Assembly (NCBI GenBank): GCA_900554335.1
Contig: USGT01000001.1
Location: 115,631-179,630 of the forward strand
Direction of reading: 5' to 3'
Source of the DNA: an uncultured Oscillospiraceae bacterium
Lineage (GTDB): Bacteria > Bacillota > Clostridia > Oscillospirales > Acutalibacteraceae
Length of the DNA: 64,000 nucleotides
Shown here: positions 59,960 to 64,000 of the stretch, in pieces
Layout: every line of letters starts with the position of its first letter
How positions within the stretch are numbered: the first letter of the stretch is position 1
Position numbers and translations under genes: made by a program
The notes under the pieces: generated by a model
What the model was told of the DNA's origin: nothing
Seen by the model: only the letters and a program-made list of their open reading frames with translations
Database searches by the model: none

Positions 59960-61804
59960 ATGTGTGGAATTTGCGGATTCGTCGGAGATACTCCGAATAA
60001 TTCAAAAGTAATAGAAAATATGACGGAGATAATAACTCACAGAGGCCCTGATGATTCAGGTTATTTCCTTGATAAAGATATTTCTATGGGTTTTAGGCGC
60101 CTTAGCATAATTGACCTTGACAGCGGCAAACAGCCTATTTACAATGAGTCGAATACTTTGGTTTTGACTTTTAATGGCGAGATTTATAACTATAAAACTT
60201 TAAGAGAAGAGCTTGAATCTGAAGGCCATAAATTTTACACCGAAACGGATTCTGAAGTTTTGGTTCATGGTTTTGAGCAGTGGGGCAAAGATCTTGTTAA
60301 AAAGTTAAGAGGAATGTTCGGTTTTGCGATTTGGGATAGAAAAAATAAATCGCTCTTTTTGGCAAGAGACCCCTTTGGAATAAAACCGCTTCACTGGGCG
60401 AAAATCGGGGGAAATTTTGTTTATGCTTCCGAAATTAAAAGCATTCTTGTTTTCCCGGGGTTTGAAAAGAAATTCAATAAAAAAGCGCTTGATAACTATC
60501 TTTCATTCCAGTATTCGCTCCCGCCGGAAACATTCTTCGAAGGCGTTTTCTGCCTTATGCCGGGGCACACGCTCACTTATGATTTAAGCGGAGAAGTTAA
60601 AATAGAAAGATATTTCGAAGCAAGGTTCGAAGCCGACGAAACTCTTGGCCTTGAAACTGCAACGAAAGAAATCGAAGAAGCTTTCAAAAATTCGGTTGAA
60701 GCCCACAGAATAAGCGACGTTGAGGTTGGATGTTTTCTTTCTAGCGGAATTGATTCAAGCTATGTGGCTTCTTATTTCGAGGGCCAAAAGGCTTTTACAG
60801 TTGGGTTTGATTTCGGCGAAAAATACAACGAAGTTTCCTGGGCTCAAGAGCTTTCTGAAAAAATCAAAGTTGAGCACCATCACAAGATAATTTCTTCAGA
60901 GGAATTTTGGTCTTCGATTAAAAAGGTTCAGTATCATATGGACCAGCCTTTAGCGGACCCTTCCTGCATTGCGCTTTACTTCGTTTCGAAGCTTGCAAGC
61001 GAATATGTTAAAGTTGTTCTTTCAGGCGAAGGGGCAGACGAGCTCTTCGGCGGGTATAACATTTATCATGAGCCGGATGCTTTCAAAATTTACAAGAAGA
61101 TTTTGCCGAAAAGCGTGCGCATTTTCCTTGCTAACCTTGTTAAAAAGATTCCGCTCAGATTTAAAGGCAAAAACTATATAATTAGGGGTTCAAAAAGCAC
61201 TGAAGAAAAATTCATCGGCAATGCTTTCATGTTCTCAAAAGAAGACAAAGAAAAGCTTTTAAGGGATTCAAGTCTTGCGAGCGACCCGCACGAAAAATGC
61301 AAAGCTTTGTATGACAGGGTTAAAGATTACGACGACGTGACAAAGATGCAGTATGTTGACATTAACAGCTGGATGATAGGCGATATCCTTTTGAAAGCGG
61401 ACAGAATGAGCATGGCGAATTCCCTTGAGCTTAGGGTTCCGTTTTTGGATAGAGAAGTCTTCAAAGTTGCTTCGAAACTCCCAACGAACCTCAGAGTTCG
61501 CAAAGAAAACACCAAATACGCTTTAAGGGTAGCAGCTCTTAAAAGGCTGCCGGAAAAAACAGCTCAGAAAAAGAAACTCGGCTTCCCGGTTCCGACGAGG
61601 GTTTGGCTCAGAGATCAAAAATACTATGAAATCGTCAAGAAGATGTTTCTTTCTGAAAATGCTCACAAGTTTTTCAATTGCGATGAGCTTCTTGCGCTTC
61701 TCGAAGAGCACTATGAAGGCAAAGCCGACAACAGCCGTAAAGTTTGGACTATCTATATTTTCCTCGTTTGGTATGAAATTTATTTTAATGAAATTAACAG
61801 TTAA
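59960..61804 (+). CDS. asnB: Glutamine-hydrolysing asparagine synthetase
   Basis: A 614-residue enzyme with N-terminal class II glutaminase (Cys2 in MCGICGFVG, GFRRLSIIDL, LTFNGEIYNY) and C-terminal synthetase (SSGIDSSY PP-loop, SGEGADELFGGY). It makes asparagine from aspartate, ATP and glutamine; some homologues amidate cell-wall or peptide substrates. Start ATG 59960 behind ACGGAGG. First gene on the plus strand before the replication proteins. Confidence 0.95.
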   Translation: MCGICGFVGDTPNNSKVIENMTEIITHRGPDDSGYFLDKDISMGFRRLSIIDLDSGKQPIYNESNTLVLTFNGEIYNYKTLREELESEGHKFYTETDSEVLVHGFEQWGKDLVKKLRGMFGFAIWDRKNKSLFLARDPFGIKPLHWAKIGGNFVYASEIKSILVFPGFEKKFNKKALDNYLSFQYSLPPETFFEGVFCLMPGHTLTYDLSGEVKIERYFEARFEADETLGLETATKEIEEAFKNSVEAHRISDVEVGCFLSSGIDSSYVASYFEGQKAFTVGFDFGEKYNEVSWAQELSEKIKVEHHHKIISSEEFWSSIKKVQYHMDQPLADPSCIALYFVSKLASEYVKVVLSGEGADELFGGYNIYHEPDAFKIYKKILPKSVRIFLANLVKKIPLRFKGKNYIIRGSKSTEEKFIGNAFMFSKEDKEKLLRDSSLASDPHEKCKALYDRVKDYDDVTKMQYVDINSWMIGDILLKADRMSMANSLELRVPFLDREVFKVASKLPTNLRVRKENTKYALRVAALKRLPEKTAQKKKLGFPVPTRVWLRDQKYYEIVKKMFLSENAHKFFNCDELLALLEEHYEGKADNSRKVWTIYIFLVWYEIYFNEINS

Positions 61805-61812
61805 AGTGCTGG

Positions 61813-62760
61813 GTGAAAAATTTGGAATATAAACTTAGTTTAGGGCAGTGGGACTTCCTTTTTGCGGTCCCCTGCAGCGTTGTTGACAAATATTTAAATA
61901 CGGCTGATTTTGTTCAAATCAAAGTGCTTTTGTGGGCGCTTAGAAACAAATCTTTTAGCATGAAAAAAGCCTGCGAAGAGCTCAAAATCACTCCTGAAGA
62001 GTTTAAATCGGCTTTCGAGTTTTGGAGCAGGCTCGAAGTCTTCCCAAGTAAAAACAAAAAAACTGAAAATGAAATTAAACCTGAAGAAAATAAGCCAACT
62101 GCAAGCCCATCTCACATAAGCCGCAGGAAACCCGGCGGAGTTTACATAGCTTCAAGAATTAAAGAATCGCCTGAGATAAGCATGCTAATGAAAGAAGCTG
62201 AAGTGATTTTAGGCAGGCCGATTTCAAGCAGCGACAGCGCAGTTTTAATAATGCTGCATGATTCGCAGGGTTTGCCGGTTGACGTTATTTTAATGCTTCT
62301 TCAGTACGCCGTGAGTATTGGCAAAGGTAACATGCGGTATATCGAAACAATGGGCATAAATTGGGCGCTTTCAGGCGTTGACAACATTGAAGCAGCGGAA
62401 AGTAAAATTAATAATCTTAGCAAAAATTCTCTTCTTTGGAAGCGTTTCGAAGGTTTGATAGGAATCGAGCACCGAAGCCCAACGCCAAGCGAAGAAGAAC
62501 TTATTGTTAAATGGTATGACGAGTGGCATCTTGGCGATGAACTCATTAAATATGCTTACGACATCTGCGTTGACTCCAAAGGCAAATATAACATAAGGTA
62601 TATGGACGGCATCCTTAAAAGATGGTATGCTAAGGGAATATTCACATTGGAGCAAGCGAAAGAAAGCAAAAATAAATTTAAAAATCAAATGTCAAGCAGT
62701 AGCGCTCGGTCATATAATATTGAAGAATTTAAAAATTACAGCATTTTTAAAGATGAATAA
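61813..62760 (+). CDS. DnaD-domain replication protein
   Basis: A 315-residue protein with a winged-helix-like N-terminal part (about 1-90) and a C-terminal DnaD domain (about 220-290) with IVKWYDEWHLGDELIKYAYDICVD and YMDGILKRWYAKGI, the conserved W and Y of the DnaD C-terminal YxxxIxxxW motif. It should help load the replicative helicase together with the next gene. Start: GTG 61813 or TTG 61822 (GGGTG serves as a ribosome binding site for the latter). Confidence 0.88.
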   Translation: MKNLEYKLSLGQWDFLFAVPCSVVDKYLNTADFVQIKVLLWALRNKSFSMKKACEELKITPEEFKSAFEFWSRLEVFPSKNKKTENEIKPEENKPTASPSHISRRKPGGVYIASRIKESPEISMLMKEAEVILGRPISSSDSAVLIMLHDSQGLPVDVILMLLQYAVSIGKGNMRYIETMGINWALSGVDNIEAAESKINNLSKNSLLWKRFEGLIGIEHRSPTPSEEELIVKWYDEWHLGDELIKYAYDICVDSKGKYNIRYMDGILKRWYAKGIFTLEQAKESKNKFKNQMSSSSARSYNIEEFKNYSIFKDE

Positions 62761-62780
62761 AAAGCAAAGGGGAAGTGCAA

Positions 62781-63764
62781 ATGAGTTACGACAGAGAAAC
62801 ATACGAAAAAGTTGAAAACAGGCTTTATGAAATGAGACTCAAAGCCGCAGACGACCTTGAAAAGAAAAAGCAAGTTTTTTATTCTCGCTTCCCCAGAGCT
62901 AAAGAAATCGAAAAATCTTTGGGGCTTATGTCGGTTGGAATTGCAAAAGCAGTTTTGAAGGGAAGAGACGTCAAAGAAGCGCTTGAAAGCCTTAAAAAAG
63001 AAAGCGAAAAATTAAAAGAAGAGCTTGCCGAAATTATTTTGCGTGCAGGGCTTCCGAAGAATTACCTTGAGCCTGATTTTGCTTGCAAACTTTGCAATGA
63101 CGAAGGATTCATTGACGGCAAAATGTGCGTTTGCATGAAAAATCTTTTGAAAAAAGAATCTTATAAAAAATTAAGTGATATGGCGCCTGTTTCGGGCTGC
63201 AGCTTTCGAGGTTTTTCGCTTGATTATTACCCCGACGAGGGCAAACCTTCGCCCAAAAAACGCATGAGGAATATTCTTAACTATTGTTCAGATTATGCGA
63301 AAAATTTTGGCAAAAATTCGAAGAATTTGCTTTTCATGGGCAAAACGGGCCTTGGCAAAACGCACCTTTCAATGGCTATTGCAAGCGAGGTTGTGAGCAA
63401 GGGTTTCAGCGTGATTTACACTTCAGCGCACAACATGACTGCAAGCATGGAGAAAGAGCGGTTTAAATCTTCCGGCAGCGAAGTTTTTGAAAGCAGAAGT
63501 TACTTTTTGGATTGCGATTTGCTTATTATTGATGACCTTGGAACAGAATTTTCCACGGGTTTTTCTAGCTCTGCGATTTATGATATAATCAATTCGCGCT
63601 TGATTTTAAGAAGGCCGGTTATTATCAGCACGAACCTTTCTGCCTATGAATTCGAAGAAAAATACACCCCGCAAATCACTTCCAGGGTGTTTGGCTGCTA
63701 TGATAAGCTTGAATTTTTGGGGCAAGATATTCGCCCGAAATTGCGGTTGAATCCAGCAAAATAG
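62781..63764 (+). CDS. Helicase-loader ATPase (DnaI/DnaC-like)
   Basis: A 327-residue AAA+ protein. N-terminal helical region with a four-Cys zinc motif CKLCNDEGFIDGKMCVC (about residues 96-112), Walker A MGKTGLGKTHLS, Walker B LLIIDDLGTEF, sensor and arginine-finger IINSRLILRRPVIISTNL. It loads the DnaB/DnaC replicative helicase in Firmicutes. Start ATG 62781 (MSYDRE) behind AAAGGGG. Follows the DnaD gene by 20 bases: one operon. Confidence 0.93.
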   Translation: MSYDRETYEKVENRLYEMRLKAADDLEKKKQVFYSRFPRAKEIEKSLGLMSVGIAKAVLKGRDVKEALESLKKESEKLKEELAEIILRAGLPKNYLEPDFACKLCNDEGFIDGKMCVCMKNLLKKESYKKLSDMAPVSGCSFRGFSLDYYPDEGKPSPKKRMRNILNYCSDYAKNFGKNSKNLLFMGKTGLGKTHLSMAIASEVVSKGFSVIYTSAHNMTASMEKERFKSSGSEVFESRSYFLDCDLLIIDDLGTEFSTGFSSSAIYDIINSRLILRRPVIISTNLSAYEFEEKYTPQITSRVFGCYDKLEFLGQDIRPKLRLNPAK

Positions 63765-63829
63765 CAAATTGCACAAAAAACTTTATGAAAACGGCTTGTT
63801 AATCATTAGCAAAATTTTCATTAAAGTAC

Positions 63830-63858
63830 TTGACACCTTTTTGCATAGATGGTATCAT
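63830..63858 (+). promoter_or_regulatory. Promoter of the tRNA cluster
   Basis: TTGACA (63830-63835), 17-base spacer, TATCAT (63853-63858). The transcript would start near 63865, about 25 bases before the tRNA-Val. Confidence 0.8.
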
Positions 63859-63890
63859 TTAAACACTGGTGCTTGAGAGAAAAGCCACAA

Positions 63891-63967
63891 GGGAGTATAG
63901 CTCAGTTGGTTAGAGCACTTGCCTTACAAGCAAGGGGTCACAGGTTCGAGTCCTGTTTCTCCCACCA
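63891..63967 (+). tRNA. tRNA-Val (anticodon TAC)
   Basis: A 77-base cloverleaf with encoded CCA. Acceptor GGGAGTA / TTCTCCC, D arm, anticodon stem CTTGC / GCAAG with loop CTTACAA (anticodon TAC at its centre), and T arm with GGTTCGAGTCC. It decodes GUA and related valine codons. Confidence 0.95.
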
Positions 63968-63974
63968 GTAAAAT

Positions 63975-64000
63975 GGCCCGGTAGTTCAGTTGGTTAGAAC
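63975..64000 (+). tRNA. Partial tRNA, probably tRNA-Asp (cut by window edge)
   Basis: GGCCCGGTAGTTCAGTTGG and the following TTAGAAC match the 5' half of a tRNA with TAGCTCAG-type D arm; the GGCCCGGTAGTTCAG start is usual for clostridial tRNA-Asp(GTC). The anticodon is outside the window, so the identity is inferred. Confidence 0.75.

Overview
The window is AT-rich chromosomal DNA from a Gram-positive, endospore-forming member of the Clostridia; an Oscillospirales-like relative would fit, but this is inferred from gene content and order, not from a marker gene. The evidence is the spoIIAA-spoIIAB-sigF operon, a pro-sigma-K gene, SpoIID and GerW homologues, WhiA, HPr kinase, a WalRK-like two-component system and purine-rich ribosome binding sites throughout. 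TGA acts as an ordinary stop codon.

Left edge (1-2011): two minus-strand genes run off the window. The first in transcription order encodes a contractile-injection-system (CIS) tube/LysM-type baseplate protein; the second is a very acidic protein of unknown function. A perfect sigma-A promoter (TTGACA-17-TATAAT) drives them. The rest of the injection system should lie to the left. From 2.1 to 46.3 kb the DNA is ordinary core genome: a two-component system, prmC, a GerW/DUF2953/M50-like/SpoIID cluster, gapdh, an ABC-F ATPase, rsmD, a cyclophilin, ftsE-ftsX-M23 peptidase, prfB, ppa, folD, galU, rplS, two lepB genes, rbgA-rnhB-yraN, tig-clpP-clpX-lon-engB-valS, the spoIIA/sigF operon, and whiA-murB-hprK-nth.

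The main finding is at 46.4-56.06 kb. The 5' part of sigK (with its prosequence) ends at 46.76 kb and the 3' part resumes at 55.7 kb. Between them is an 8,960-bp skin-like element whose large serine recombinase lies at its right end and stops on the junction. Joining the halves at a shared AAAT restores an uninterrupted 227-residue pro-sigma-K. The cargo is a minus-strand group: a small cytosolic protein, a 601-codon OTU-like cysteine-peptidase effector candidate split by a -1 frameshift at an A AAA AAA heptamer, a secreted protein, and a kinase-nucleotidyltransferase fusion. There are also remnants of a type III restriction-like helicase-nuclease and other decayed genes. In the excised circle the recombinase frame would stay open and gain about 40 residues.

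Right of sigK (56.07-59.74 kb) are three minus-strand genes of unknown family whose products share an N-terminal motif (KYKGxHPxEKKK followed by NxxIxxFNxF) on otherwise different bodies; two of them have near-consensus promoters. They could be cargo or partners of the CIS at the left edge, but that is a hypothesis. The window ends with asnB, a DnaD-like protein and a DnaI/DnaC-like helicase loader, then a tRNA gene cluster (tRNA-Val complete, the next tRNA, probably Asp, cut by the edge).
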